Positions 32,029 through 44,816 of a stretch of DNA of 64,000 bases are shown piece by piece. The stretch's first letter is position 1. The number at the start of each line of letters is the position of its first letter. Source of the DNA: Cantharellus purpuraceus. Taxonomy: Eukaryota > Basidiomycota > Agaricomycetes > Cantharellales > Hydnaceae. The notes beneath the pieces were generated by a model that worked only from the letters and a program-made list of their open reading frames with translations, was not told the origin of the DNA and made no database searches. The stretch lies in contig JALBUN010000022.1 in the NCBI GenBank assembly GCA_025174535.1, forward strand, positions 1 through 64,000, read 5' to 3'. The position numbers were made by a program, and so were the translations under genes.

Positions 32029-33416
32029 TTAAGAGATGGTGTTACCGTCAACACAAGAAGGCAGATCCGCGATGATTACGATCAAGGATTCCAGAGCTTC
32101 AGCAGCTCTTGGACGCATAGAGGGCTCACTCCTAGTCATAATTTGGAGGAGATCCATGTAGGAAGGCACGAACTTTGGAGTATTGATTGCTGCCAGGCTC
32201 CCTTGCTTCAGAATCACCAAGTCAACAGATATCGGGAGAAAGAGATCAAGTGCATACTTCCTTTGCCTCCTCTAGCTCAGTCTGAAGCACTCTGCCCACA
32301 TTAAATACGTCCGAAGCAAAAATATCGAACTGCTCGCTTTGGGATTGTTCAGGGGCTGCAAAATGTGATGGGGGTATATGTTCGGCAGTAACGAGATGAT
32401 CAGTTGCATCAGGGCTAAACTGGACAGCGCTTCCGAAGTCAATGAATGCAAAGCAACACTTGAAAGTGCTGTGGAAGGTGATGGAAGGTTGCCCCGGCGT
32501 CACCCTTAAATGTAGCTCACGACCCCCATCATGATTCCATAAAATGTTTTCACGATGGATGTCCTATCAATAAATCAACAACAGATGTCGCAAGAAAGGT
32601 GTAAAAACGAACTCCATGGCCAACACCATTCTCGTGCATGAAAGCGAGACCCTTCAAAATAATATTCACATTAGATGGATCAGAAACCGACTCACTAAAA
32701 AAAAAAACAAGACAAAAAAAAAAATTCACCTCAAGCACTTGTCGAGCCATCTCTAATCTCGTCTGTAGTGTATCGAAGGGGGGGAAATCCCAATATGGGC
32801 TCCATGCAGCCTGAACGATAAAAACCCACTCCCCAGCCATAAGGATCCTCACCTGGGGGATAGTGTGATTCCGTGGATCAGCTCGAAGTCGATCGGTGGA
32901 CAAAAATTGGACGATATTCCATTCAGAACTTGAACGCGGCACAGCCTTTATATAAACATTACGATATTGGCGATCGAGAGCTAGGTATCCAGTTGATCTC
33001 TGATGGAGAGAAAATGGGAGACATGAGCACGTGTTTAGACATTGACCTTAGCATTAACCTGCTGAAAGAAAGCAACTTGTGGAAGACGTTTCCTCTCATC
33101 GGTGAGGAACATTCTGTACAAGAAGTCCTCATCGTCCTTGGGATGAAAAGAATCTTTTGGCGGCTTTCTTGGCGCCGTTTCAACACGTGGATCCAAATCG
33201 TACCCCGGGGTATGGGCGAGGATGTAGCCATGGGCTGCGAGGAAAGGCGCGTAGTGATCCCATGGCTTCCGAAACAGCTCTAAAGGGAGGTATTTCCAGT
33301 CTTGCAATTCTTCCGGTAGGGGTGGGGGCTTGCAAGTAAATAGACAGAACTTTATAAGCCAGAATAGAATGAAGAATTAAGAGACATACTAAGATTTCCT
33401 GTGACAGCTCAGACAT
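32029..33416 (-). CDS. Protein kinase-like protein, six exons, 362 aa
   Basis: Divergent Ser/Thr kinase fold of a type expanded in Agaricomycetes. Exons: 33,416-33,390; 33,328-33,059; 32,999-32,730; 32,651-32,613; 32,563-32,258; 32,205-32,029. Introns are 49-78 bp, all phase 0, and the total is 1,089 nt. Motifs: putative ATP-binding Lys117 in NVYIKAV; catalytic loop HGDIHREN (H201, D203, N208; HGD instead of HRD); DFG 244-246 (FIDFGSAV); APE 272-274. The N-terminus has WKYLPLELFRKPWDHYAP, common in this group. All key catalytic residues are present except Arg of HRD, so activity is plausible but unproven. The intron 2 donor could alternatively be 18 bp upstream. Intron 3 contains a long T tract. 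Confidence 0.8.
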
Positions 33417-33449
33417 CAGCTGCGCAGACACGGTATATCGCAACAATTG

Positions 33450-34740
33450 TTTAGCTGGACCCAGCTAGGTGGCCCACTCCTACTCCGACCATACCACTGT
33501 CTGGTGATGTAGATCATCCCCCGACGAAAAATCTCTTTGCACATATGTTCCCGTGACCTGGAATTATGTCTCGATGTTGAGTGTGAGGCCTCCATACCAT
33601 CCTCACCAGGTCTGGGCGCGAGCGGTCATGTTTTTTCCGATGTTAGGCAGTCCCATCATTGGAAACTAGACGACCATGATGACGCCAACTTCTAGGTGCT
33701 TGAGTGGGTGTGATCCAGAATGGTTCTTCGCTCTCTCCAAGACAACGACTATATAACTGCATGGAATGGGAATCTCACGATAACATGCACAGCTAGGCCC
33801 CAGAGGGCCCGCGTCTCGCAATCCAATTGGAGGAAGCTCTGTTGCTTATTCAGAATGATGATCCGATCAATTTCGGGGAAGCCACGTTTCACGTGGGGTT
33901 TCCGTCAACGGTGAGTTTGGTGTAATAGGTATCGCATTGGTGTGTCACAGTTCTCTGTGAGCGCCACAATCTACTCGTGAGTCGTATGCCAGCCATCAAT
34001 AGACAATGCTTCTGCTGAGATATCACAATATTCAAAGTGTTCATATAACCGCTAAATTTTAGCCGTGAATGCTGAAGATCGTTCCTAGGAGCCAGGAGAC
34101 CGCATCTGATCTCGGTGACCCTCGCGCGTGCGCTCATACAGCCACTGTTCTCTGTTCGTATAGCCTATGCTAGACTCACAGGATTCCCCGATTTTCCCTA
34201 CAATTTGCCATATCACTTTAGCCTCTTCACGGGGATAACAGAGTGCCTCCGGCTGTGTCCGTTATGGGATCCCCGGTTCCTGAGGCTGAAATCATCATTT
34301 CCCGATACCTACGCTTCTTTCCGACGCCCTAATGGATCTCTCCGTGATTGCCTTTGTTGATTTACTGCAACAGTCATGACGAGTGATCAGAGCAAGTTGT
34401 ATGTAGCAGCTGACATCTCACTTCCGATGTTCCCGCATTGTGCTGTATACTGAATCAGACTTCAAATTCATATGCCTGCTGTTGTCAACATAGTGCCAAA
34501 GAACCTAACTACAGACAATGAATTGTCAACATCAGTCTGTAAGCTGTGCACACGCCTGCTGGTTTACCCTCATTGTTATCGGCAAGGTCTCGCTTGCGAG
34601 TCTTCGCCCTAATAACTGAGATAGATCAGGCGGTGCAGACAGTTCCATTCAATACGCCATTTACGTAGGATAAAGTGGCTGTGCCACATGTGCCAAGCCT
34701 TCTAACGAAAACATCACTGGCCATCAGGTCGAACTATTTT
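33450..34740 (+). repeat. Duplicated block upstream of DUF6533 copy B
   Basis: Matches, in inverted orientation, about 53,780-52,640 upstream of copy C. The start is GATCCAGAA (33,715 versus 53,690 reversed), with further stretches such as CCTCGCGCGTGCGCTCATAC and GTGCCAAAGAACCTA. Both contain splice-like signals (CACGTGGRGTTTCCGTC, then GTGAGT or GTAAGT), so part of an unrecognised gene may be included. Copy B is full of stops here. The first 250 bp are unassigned. Confidence 0.6.
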
Positions 34741-34907
34741 CAGCTTCATGGCGGTACGCCTAGCGGTTCATTGCTGTTGATCGGGGCATTACATACACAA
34801 ATAGCATTCCTGTATTTCAGTATATGAACCCCTTGTAGCATTCTACCATCGCATACTGGCATAGTCTAGTGCACTTGGTATACCTCTCCCTCCATCTTTC
34901 CATAGAC

Positions 34908-36606
34908 ATGGCAGCTCAGACAGAACAGGCGGCAATTCAAGCAGCGTCAGATACGTGCGTCACCGCTCACTATATGCGCAGTGATTTTTGAGTCCATTGT
35001 GTGGTCTCAGTATGGATGTCTATTACTCTTCAATAGTTGCCCTCGGTGAGCTCACAGCTCGTGCACGCAACCTAACTAACGGCATTCCGCTCAAAACAGT
35101 TTTCCTTTCCTACGACACCCTTCTGACAATCTCAGATGAGATTCAATATATCTGGAATAAAACATTAAAATTGGGGACAGTACTGTATCTTCTGGCGCGA
35201 TACTGCATGCTATTGTTTTCCTCGCTAGAAATATTTACGAATTTTTTCAATTTTACATCACTTCAGGTCAGTTCTGCTGATGACTTGTGTTCATGCACAT
35301 AGATGACACATGACGCAGTAAGTTCGAGGGCAGCCGTTGTAACGCAGAAATTCACACAAATTAGAACATGTGATGGGGTTCTTCACTTTGTGGATGCTCT
35401 CAACACCCTCCCACTCGTCGGTATTCAAGGTGATATAAGTTTTCCTTTGCAATAGATCATCGACGACACTAATTATGCAGGGCTTCTACTGGCGCGGGCA
35501 TATGCGGTTAGCGATCGGAAGAGGGTGGTATTGGGTGTTCTCGGAGTACTCGGAGGTTGCGCCGTCACAACGCAACTGGTATGTGTACATATCTGCATTT
35601 ATGTGGAGCTGCGTGACAGAGACCCATCATAGGCAGGAACAATCTTAGATAGGTGTGACATCCCCAGTGCACAAGTCCACATTATCCGCATGTAAGTACA
35701 GCATAGTCTTAAATGAACTGTGCTCAATAATTCACCAGAGGTAAGACACGTCAAAGTCATATTTATTATGACGGTTGATTCCCTGCTCTTAGTCGATGAC
35801 GTCGGTTCGATCGCGGTCATATTGTTTGACACGATAGTGGTTGCTGTGACACTTGCCGGCACACTCGGAACGTGGAGAGTTTACAAACGATCAGCATGGA
35901 ACAAGCTATCGCTGACACATTTGCTGGCCCAGCAATGTAAGCCATAACCTCTGTTACGGTAGAATTCTCACCGACAGACATGAATATCAGGTCTGATGAG
36001 ATTCGGGTATTTTTCATCCGCTATCACCGCAAACGGATCCAGAATTGATTATTATCAGATTTGTGTTAACGCTCACTCTTGCTAACACGATCGTGCCATT
36101 GGTATGTCAATGCACCAATATCTACGCCATCGTTAACCCCGAGGCACTAGACCTTGAGAGTATGTCACACATAGGTATCCGCTGCTGTGTGACTCCAACT
36201 TGTTCTTTAGCTTATACTTTCATCTACGCTTGGACCTATACAGAAGAGGCGAGTTAGAATACGGGATTCCAGACATCTACTAAATATATGCAGCTTGTCA
36301 GCCACCATCATCTGCCGGTTCCACCTCGACCTTCAAAGGAGAAACGCGCACCCTAACAGCACCACATCCCGGGGAATCCCTACCATCTCCCTTGGCAGTT
36401 TCCATGCGGCCACCCAAAGCATTCACGACGCTGTGATGGCAGAGTTTGGGGAATCTCCCGTCGATGAGTGTGTTGGATCTGAAGCATCGCGGGACGCGGT
36501 CGAGTCTACAGAGTCAGATATGCCGGCAGAGACGACAGATAATGATATTGAACTTGAAAACATCCAGTTCCGGCCACAGGCAGCTGAAAATACTTTGGAG
36601 GCGTAA
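34908..36606 (+). pseudogene. DUF6533-type membrane protein gene, copy B
   Basis: Begins MAAQTEQAAIQAASD. After a very short gap the frame continues with MDVYYSSIVAL, an intron, and the DUF6533 core FLSYDTLLTISDEIQYIWN with LARYCMLLFSSLEIF. Next come VLHFVDALNTLPLVGIQ, a hydrophobic segment (YAGLLLARAYAVSDRKRVVL), a further membrane segment ending LSLTHLLAQQ (35,935), and a hydrophilic tail with GIPTISLGSFHAATQ to 36,606. At 35,450 CAATAG replaces the CAGCAATGG of copy A, creating a stop before IIDD, so it is probably broken unless spliced unexpectedly. Domain by family: DUF6533 N-terminal region followed by several membrane passes; function unknown. Confidence 0.6.
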
Positions 36607-37295
36607 CGGCGGACTACTTGCCGTGATGTTCTGTTGGTGTTGATTAGACCAAGTTACAGGGAACAATTGTTCTCATACGCTCATACAATTACCCTGTCAC
36701 TGGGGGGGGGGGCCACGTCTGGGGGTTTGAACATATATGCGGTGTAATCATTTTATTATTGGACAGGCCTGATCGAATTCCATAATATTCTCGACATGTT
36801 GACAGAATGTACTCGAAGAATGCTGCAATTGCCGTCAGATGGATGAGACGTCCACGAAATATTGCAAGACGTGATCAAGTATACTAAACTCTACACAAAG
36901 CTTGTCTTGGCAACCAGCAGCAGCACACAACTTGGCAGGCAGTGTGACGCTGATGCATTGATAGGTTGTGACTTTGTTAGATGCATTTTCATGGCGTCTG
37001 GAGCGGATCTCAGGGGGGTTGGATTTTGTAATACTTTTGCGGCGTGACTATTTTCGAAACGTTATTAAACGGGCCTAATCATATTTCATTATATCATTAA
37101 GTTCTTCAGTCGTTTTCTACAACAATCAAGTCATACTCACTTTAGAAGATTCCTGCAGGTGCAAAATATATATCTAACACTTCCAGGTGATTATATATAA
37201 ATGAGTGCTTCAGGAAAGACCCCGGAGCGGTGAAAGTGCAAAAGAAACAATACGACTACATCGACCACATCTACCGCATTACACCTCATTGCCGT
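36607..37295. other. Intergenic between DUF6533 copy B and P450
   Basis: The first 130 bp match the 3' flank of DUF6533 copy A. It includes a ten-G run at 36,705-36,714. Nothing else recognised. Confidence 0.4.
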
Positions 37296-39798
37296 TTACA
37301 TCACGGAGGTCACAGTGAGCGGCAGCTGAACCCGACCAGGTTCTCCTTTGACCCTAAAATAATCAGGAAGTCGTCAGACTTGGATAGAGACAGGAGATTC
37401 GGTAATTCATACATAGGAGTCATCAATACTGTGGCGCATCTGATGATCTCAGGATTTCCTGGAGCAGGAGAGAATTCAAAATGTTCGATAAATTCTGTGA
37501 GAATAGCTTGCATTTCAAGGACTCTGAAGAGGCTGTCAAGTAGGACAGAGCATAACGTGAGGAACGTACGCGAAGCGCCACCTAGGGAACAGATCACAGT
37601 TTTAGTCCTTTTCTCCCAACAAGACTAGGGAAATAGATACGCACCCGATGCAGCTGCGTATCCCGCTACCGAATGTTGCTCTACAAAGAAGGGTACATCC
37701 TTAGGTCGTCGATGCAAAGGCCTGTCAAACATGGACGCACAGATTGGACAATACCCCCAGACCCGTCTTCTGGTGCGTCTCTATGTCTTCTAGGAAACGC
37801 TCCGGCCGCCAAACGTCTGCATCCTCTCCCCATACCGACTTCAGCCTATCCGTGACTGCTCAGCAATGACTGTAAAAAGCGAAATCTTTGTACGAACCTA
37901 TTGTACGCTGCGAGGGATAGAATAACCGACTGTCCTTTGCTGACGGGGATGTTAGTTATGACCTCTCCCGTATTCGTCTTCAGAGGCGTTGAAAGGGGTA
38001 ATACAGTTTCGCGAGAAGCCACACGCTGAAGCGTTGTGACAATCGGGTGGTATCGGAGTGTTTCCTAACCCACAAGTTATGAGCCGGGGAACCTACTGGG
38101 TACAGGCACATGGCAGAGCTCAATCACCTTCATAACGGCAAGAAGCCATTTCATGGAGTCCAGGTCGGCAATCGTGAGCTCACCATTTCCCCGCTTTGAA
38201 GCATGCGCAATGGTTGCTCTTATCTCCTCTCGGACACGGGTCTGGATGTCCGGATGTTTCGATAGTTCGTATAAAGCCCATGCTAAAGTAGAAGCAGTCG
38301 TCTCCTGCCCTGCGAGCATCAATGTTCTATATATCCATGCAAATGTCAAGGTCCCTGTCCACAAATTGCAGACCATGTACACACTGCAATTGTGCCATCA
38401 ACTCGGCTTCGCTAAGTCTCATATTTGCATCTTCCGACATGTTGGCCTTGACTGGTGAATGGAGTATCAGGTCCCGTTTGCTCGTGGTCAAGAATTGCAA
38501 CTACCACTCACCAAGAATGCTCATTACATCCGCTCCACTTGCATCTCCCTTCTCGACAGGTTGTGAGTGTGCCTGTTGGACAATCTTCTTGGCAACGCGA
38601 CCTGCCACAGTCGTGTACCTTCGTAACCTTCTCAGCTGCGGTGTCGGGAGTAGTCGGATGCTTGTCGCCAACCCAAGAGGAAGGTAGCCCCAAAGATATT
38701 CAAAAGCGATCGTAAAGTCGGATCGTTTAAAAAATGAATCGGCACTAGAATCACAGGCGTATTTAGCAACGACGCGGATCAACAGAACGTAGTAATCACA
38801 AGATGTTTCGATACACGGCAGACAGTTCATTGTGTTTCTCGTCTATGGCTCCAAAGTCGTAATTAAAGGCGGCTGTTATACACAATATTCTTAAATTTCG
38901 AGAGGGCGTTCAGCAAGTGGATTTACCGTGGCCCAGGGCATCCAAAGTGGCACGAGTAAGCCACGACTGAATGTCAAGAACAAGGGATGTGGTGCCATTC
39001 TGGGCCATCGCGTCTTCCCATTTAGTTACAATCTGGTAATACACAACGACAATTAGCAATGAGATGCACGAAGACAAAGTAAATGAACCCTTTGCGAGGT
39101 GTGCTGAAAGACTGGTAAAAACACCCGCAAAGCGTTGAAGGAAAATGCGGGATTCATAATTTTCCGGTGTCTGACGTGATCAGCACCTAACACCTCATTG
39201 TAAGCACTGCTGCCGTTAACACAGGTAAGATAGGAAGGGACCTTGGGCGTATGCAACTCCTTCTCCCAGAGTCATCTTCGTTATCGCAATATTCTGCTTT
39301 GAGGTGGGGAAATTGTAGCCTTCCACGTTGAGAACATTATGTATGACCTGCATCGAAGGCCTATGATCGGCTCGGACTAAACGCAGAATCTGTCGATGAG
39401 CAACGCACTTTCGGGTCGGCGGTAAACAGAACATCTGCCTAGTATTATGAAAGGCAATGAGATAGAAACATGTTGGTGATGAGATTTGAAGAAAGACCCA
39501 CCCCCAATGCACCCTTGATTCTCAGAGCGGTGCCATATTTGTTGGTCCATGCAAATTCTGCTTCTGCGATATTGTCTGGCCGAATGATTTCAGGGAGATG
39601 TCCTGTGGGTAACAGTGAGCACATGTATTGCTCACGTTGTGTTGATAGTTATTGATGCATACCGACCAGCCACGGGCCAGGATGAGGACCGGGGAGGTGT
39701 GAAATTGAGTGAGTACGGGCCCTACGCCCTAGAGTGCGCACCAGAATCAAAAGAATCAAAGATATTCCAACAGGCAGGAGAGAATAAGAGAACGCCAT
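37296..39798 (-). CDS. Cytochrome P450 monooxygenase, 16 exons, 548 aa
   Basis: Heme-thiolate monooxygenase, expected to be ER-anchored and to use a P450 reductase; substrate unknown. The start at 39,798 gives a hydrophobic anchor (LPVGISLILLILV) and proline-rich LPGPHPGPW. Motifs: helix C region HVRHRKIMNPAFS; I-helix AGQETT 322-327; K-helix E384-TLR-387; PERF 453-456; heme loop FGSGIRSCIG with Cys484; then WRFALFRVLEMQ. Ends QLPLTVTSVM. Exons: 39,798-39,663; 39,602-39,502; 39,438-39,409; 39,347-39,242; 39,186-39,089; 39,032-38,927; 38,872-38,800; 38,744-38,512; 38,451-38,385; 38,326-38,128; 38,064-37,898; 37,845-37,741; 37,680-37,645; 37,581-37,570; 37,532-37,413; 37,353-37,296. The sum is 1,647 nt. 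Exon 14 is 12 nt and intron 14 is 37 nt. No lesions seen. Confidence 0.88.
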
Positions 39799-39979
39799 GC
39801 TGACTCAAAACTCCTCTTCTCTGTGCTTTGATGGATCTCTCCTATGGAGCCGAGTACAGTTCGGAGAAAACAAGCATCCAATTTTGTGAGTCGGAAATTT
39901 TGTGGCACTTGCTCAGTGATAAATAGTGATGGGCATGGCCCGGCCCCAAGCCGTGGGCCGAGCCAAGCCAGGGCGTTAG

Positions 39980-40010
39980 AGACCGAGCCGAGCCGAGCCG
40001 AGCCAAAGCC
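39980..40010 (+). repeat. Short CCGAG tandem repeat
   Basis: Four consecutive GAGCC/CCGAG units within a GC-rich tract (39,935-40,015) that contrasts with the AT-rich surroundings. Confidence 0.6.
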
Positions 40011-40204
40011 ATGAGTGTGGCAGACGGCCTGTGATCTGACGAGCCTTCCTGTCTTAGGATTTAAAATCTGAAACATTGATGAGTCACCCACATCCCTTCT
40101 TCCATATGGGCTGCTTCCCACCTTTAATCCTGACAAAACATCATTTGAGTGCCAAGCGCCAAAGAAAGAACTCGCCATGCATGATTTGCCTGGTCATTTG
40201 CATG

Positions 40205-40364
40205 GTGTTGTAATCTGAGCAAGATAATCTCAATCCATATATTGTGAATACAGCTCAGTGTAGTTACCTGAACAAGATAATCTAAGTATGGACTGAAAGA
40301 AAACATGAACTAATGTCTCTCACCTCAGTCCATATATTGTGGATACAGCTGAGGATGAGTGACC
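40205..40364 (+). repeat. Dispersed hairpin repeat F, copies 4 and 5 (5' half)
   Basis: Copy 4 has CATATATTGTGAATACAGCT and TAGTGTAGTTACCTGAACAA. Copy 5 has CTCAGTCCATATATTGTGG..CTGAGGATGAGTGACC and is cut by Copia-1; its second half resumes at 45,024. Confidence 0.55.
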
Positions 40365-40571
40365 TGTTGGAATGTGGAATGTATCCACACATTATGTCAC
40401 CCTAGCCAGAACCGGTTGACGGGGCTTCGTAGTCCACCGTCAACTATATTTAGCTGACACGGACTTCACATGCCGTCTGGCGCACATATATAAGATAGTC
40501 GCCAGCCGTTCCTTTTTTCCTCAGTCGTATTTACTACATACAGACTGAGATTAACCTGTATAGTTTCAACA
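40365..40571 (+). repeat. Copia-1 5' LTR
   Basis: TGTTGGAATGTGG...TTTCAACA, 207 bp. Contains TATATAAG at about 40,487 and a downstream hairpin CTCAGTC..GACTGAG (40,521-40,550). Confidence 0.9.
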
Positions 40572-40643
40572 GGTTATGGGCCCTGTGCTCATGCTTTAAA
40601 AATTCAAGATGTTACCTGCACGTAGAAGTTTGAACATTGACAT

Positions 40644-41290
40644 ATGATGGACATCAGATTTACAGAGAAAACAGTTGGCATACTCAGCATGGGAAGATGG
40701 CCACAATGGTCCAGGAAATGTTGTGCAACCTTCTGTTCAAGTGGCATGTGGTCCTACATTGATGGGGACAGGAAAACCCCTCCACAAGATGTGACAAAAT
40801 TATTGGATTGGAAGGATATGAATGACCGGATCATTGGAGTGCTCTGTCAAGTCATTGAAGATTCCCTTGCCCAAGAAATTGAACATTATACTACTGCTTT
40901 GAAGGCCTGGGAACACCTGAAGAGAAAGACTTACCAGTTTGGTGTCAACTCAAAATTTAATGCCCTCCAAAGTGCCATGCAGTTGCATTTTACCACGGCT
41001 GCTGCTGCTTCCTCAGTACTCACTGACCTAAGAGATTACATGGAAGCAATCTACAGTGATGGCGCACCAACCAAGGATGAATGGACCATTGGCATTCTGC
41101 TACATGCCATGAGCAACAGTGTCTTTGACAACCTATGAAAAATCCTTATCACCTCCTCACTTACACTTACCCCCTCCGACATCATACAACAAATTGAAGC
41201 AGAAGCACAAGAATCCCATTATCATGAGCAGATCAAAAACAAGGACACCCTGCTAGCTGCCAAACAGAAGCAGGCAAAGGGTGCCAACAA
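40644..41290 (+). pseudogene. Copia-1 gag
   Basis: The frame has WSYIDGDRKTPP, LAQEIEHYTTALKAWEHL and DEWTIGILLHAMSNSVF, a TGA, then SLTLTPSDIIQQIEAEAQE. After another stop comes the CCHC-like knuckle CSNCEKTGHSIEKCW. This is the UBN2-type gag pattern of Copia elements. Confidence 0.8.
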
Positions 41291-41559
41291 ATCTCTATAA
41301 TGCTCAAACTGTGAGAAAACTGGACATTCAATCGAGAAGTGTTGGGAAAAGGGGGGAGGTGGTGAAGGGAAAGCACCAGACTGGTGGAAGACAGCAAAAG
41401 AAAAAAATCGAAAAGGGAATGAAAAGAAGAAGAAAAAGGAGCAAGCACAGGCCGTCATTTCTGAAACTTCAGACAATGATTCTGGCTCAGAATCATGTGC
41501 CGTTCTCCAGGCATCAACAGATTGGAACCAAATCATAGCATCCACTGAAGTTCTACCAC

Positions 41560-42870
41560 CCTACTACCTCGATTCCAGAGCGACCAGCCACTGTTCACCG
41601 AACCGGAGTGACTTCTCCGACTTCCATCCCATTTCCCCCCGCCAAATCCACGGCATAAATGGATCGCACATCTCTGCTGTAGCCACAGGAACTATCAAAC
41701 TAAGGTGTGGCAAAGGATATTGATTATTGCTTTGCGATGCACTATACTCTCCCAATGCAAGACTCTGTCTCATTTCCATTGGGAGACTTGGTGACATGGG
41801 AATGTCAGCCACATTCACAGCTACCTGCTGCTCCATCATGTGTGGATCTTGAACTGTCGCTCAGGGTACCAGGACCGGCACCAGCTTGTATCACCTGATG
41901 GATGATGTCAAAATTGAGCATATATTCCTTGCCCATGACCTTGAAACCTGGCACAAGCGACTTGGCCATGTCCACTATTCCTCCATTATACACATGGCTG
42001 AAAACAACCTTGTAACAGGTATGCCTACCAATCTCTCTCACATCCCACCCCTTTGTGATCACTGCATCCTTGGCAAACAGACAAGGACTCCAGTCCCAAG
42101 GGTGTGGGAGGGGGAGAGGGCAAGGTGAGTACTTGAAAAAGTTTTTTTGGACATCACCGGTCCAGAAGACATACAGATGCCAGGTGGAGGGCTGTATACA
42201 CTCAACTTCATAGATGACTTCTCCCAAAAGACATGGGTCTATATTCTCAGATGAAAAACAGAAGCTCTGGAGTGTTTCAAAGATTGGAAGGCCCTTGTGG
42301 AGCGTGAAACAGACCTCAAGATCAATATATTCCACTCAGACAATGGAGGAGAATACATGTCAAAGGACTTTGAGAAATACCTACAGAACGATGGGATTAG
42401 ACATCAAACAACCACCCCCTACTCCTCAGCACAAAATGGGAAGGCAGAGCGGTTACACCAAACACTATTCAATCGTGCTCATGCAATAATGTCTGAAAAC
42501 AAATTTCCCCCTAAGCTATGGGGGGAATGTATCAAGACTGTTGCATATATCAAGGATCGGACCCCCACTCGAGCTCTAAAGAACATGACCCCATATGAGG
42601 CATACTATGGCTCCAAACCTAATATATCACACTTACAAGAAATCAGTTGTAGAGCATTTCTCCTCCTTCAATCGGAACACCATCCAAAGATCTATAATTG
42701 ATCAGTTGAGGGGATACTCATTGGGTACTCACAATCCTCAAAAGCCTACTGCTGTTATTACCCTCCTACAGGTCATATCATTGTCTCGAGACACATCTCA
42801 TTCATCAAGTCAAAGGATGCCAAGCCACACCCCTATCGCCCAGGAGTGAAGGTCAGCATTGACATGCAGG
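41560..42870 (+). pseudogene. Copia-1 protease and integrase
   Basis: Protease motif YYLDSRATSHC (Gly of the usual DSGAT changed to Arg). GAG-pre-integrase WHKRLGHVHYSS..CDHCILGKQ. Integrase catalytic residues are retained: DITGPEDIQ, FHSDNGGEY and SSAQNGKAERLHQ. Frames are broken by TGA after ERAR, after YILR and after KIYN. Confidence 0.8.
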
Positions 42871-43019
42871 ATGATCTGGATAATACCCAACATCAAATCA
42901 CCTTAGAACAATGTGATCCTGATCAGATAGAGCAATCTGACCAACCGGAAAGGAAAATGGAAGTTGAATCTGACCTACCTGATGAACCACATGTGCCCCC
43001 ACTTTGACAATCAACCAGA

Positions 43020-44776
43020 CCCCCAAAGATATCAGCTGCAGGTGCTGCAATGAAAGGCATCACCCATGAGTCACTACTTGAGCAGACGAAATGCATGATG
43101 CGGGAGAAATCAGAAAGACAAATGGGAAAAACAGAAATGAACCCATTTTTTGAAGACATGCTCCCTACCAGTGACAGAGAAATGAATGATTTTCTTGGTG
43201 TGGCAGATGACAACTCCTGCTCCTATAAACAAGCCACAGAGGCATATGACGCCACCTATTGGGATGAAAGCTATGATGATGAAATAGAGTCAATCCATCG
43301 CCATGGTGTCTGGACCCTCGTGCCACACTCCAATGTCCCTAAAGGACGCAAAATCATAGGCAGCTGGGCTGTTTTTTTCCAAAAAAGGGATGAAAATAAT
43401 CAGGTGACCAGGCAAAAGGTGCACATGGTGGTGAAAGGATACTCACAAATCAAAGGGGTAGATTACACAGACACCTTTGCCCCTGTCACTCACTTGGAAT
43501 CAGTCTGGACTGTCCTTGGAATCACTGCTTCACTCGACTGGGAAATTCATCAATTTTATGTCAAGACTGCATTCCTACATGGCAATCTCACTGAAGAAAT
43601 ATATATGGAACAGTCTGAAGGGCAAAAGGAGAAAGGAAAAGAGGACTGGGCGTGCAAGTTGCACAAATCCCTCTATGGACTGCGCCAGGCCAGCCAATGC
43701 TGGTATGAACAGCTCTGTGGAGAGATGCGGAAAGCAGGCTTCCAGTGGGTGGATGTCGACCACAGTGTGTTCATTAAGTGAGGTCTGACAGGTGAAGCTA
43801 TGGTCACAATTCATGTCGATGACATGGCTATTGCAACAAGCAACACACAAACCCTGACAACAACCTTCAATGATCTCAGGAAAATCATCGATATTGTTGA
43901 CATGGGAGACATACACTGGTTTCTTGGCATGGCCGTGACATGAGATCATGAGGCACAAACCATATCACTTTCCCAAGGGGCTTTTATTGACACTATCCTG
44001 AAATGTTTTGGAATGGAGGACAGTTATGGTGTATCCACTCCACTTGACCCCAATCCTATCCAAATTGATGTCACCAACATCTGATGAAGAAAAAAATCAA
44101 ATGAAGAAGAAACCTTACGTAGCAGGTGTTGGCTCCTTAATGTATGCATCATTGGTGACTCGACTGGACATAACATTTGCGACAAACAAACTGAGTCAGT
44201 TCAATTCAAACCCTGGCCAGGCACATTGGTCTGCTCTTCAACAGGTCTTACAATACCTGAAGCAAACATGAAACTATGCTCTAGCCTTGGAGGAAAGGGG
44301 GAGATAGTTCTCAATGGTTATACAGATTCTGACTATGCTGGTTGCATCGACACTTGCTGATCCACTTCAGGTTACGCATTCACATTGGGATGTGGATCAA
44401 TCTCCTGGAGTTCAAAATGTCAGGCCATTGTCACCACATCCACCTGTGAAGCGGAATACGTTGCTAGCAGCCATGCGACGAAGGAAACTATGTGGTTATG
44501 CAGCCTACTCGAACTACTTGGTCACCGCCGGGCTACATCCACTATCCATAGTGATAATTCTGGTTCTATTACCCTGCCAAAGGACCAACATTCCATGCCA
44601 GATCAAAACATATTGATATTCAATATCACTACACTCGCAAACGGGTCGAGAACAAGGACATCACCTTCCAATACATCCCCACTTCTGAAATGATCACGGA
44701 TATCCTCACGAAAGCTCTACCTCACCTCAAACACAAGAAGTTCACATGCATGCTTGGTCTAAGCCCGCGTACTTGA
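43020..44776 (+). pseudogene. Copia-1 reverse transcriptase and RNase H
   Basis: RT: ESIHRHGVWTLVP, KGRKIIGSWAVF, FAPVTHLESV, KSLYGLRQASQCWYEQL. The catalytic motif reads HVDD instead of the usual YVDD. RNase H: NGYTDSDYAGCIDT, STCEAEYVASSHATKE, SITLPKDQH; ends DILTKALPHLKHKKF. TGA stops follow VFIK and GMAVT. Confidence 0.85.
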
Positions 44777-44816
44777 AAGGCACTGCATTACCTACCGGCA
44801 TTGCAGTGAGGGGGAG

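Noticed and set aside
32701..32733. A-rich tract in the kinase gene as a retrogene poly(A) tail
   Set aside because: It lies inside intron 3 between intact splice sites; the gene has five introns, so it is not a retrocopy.
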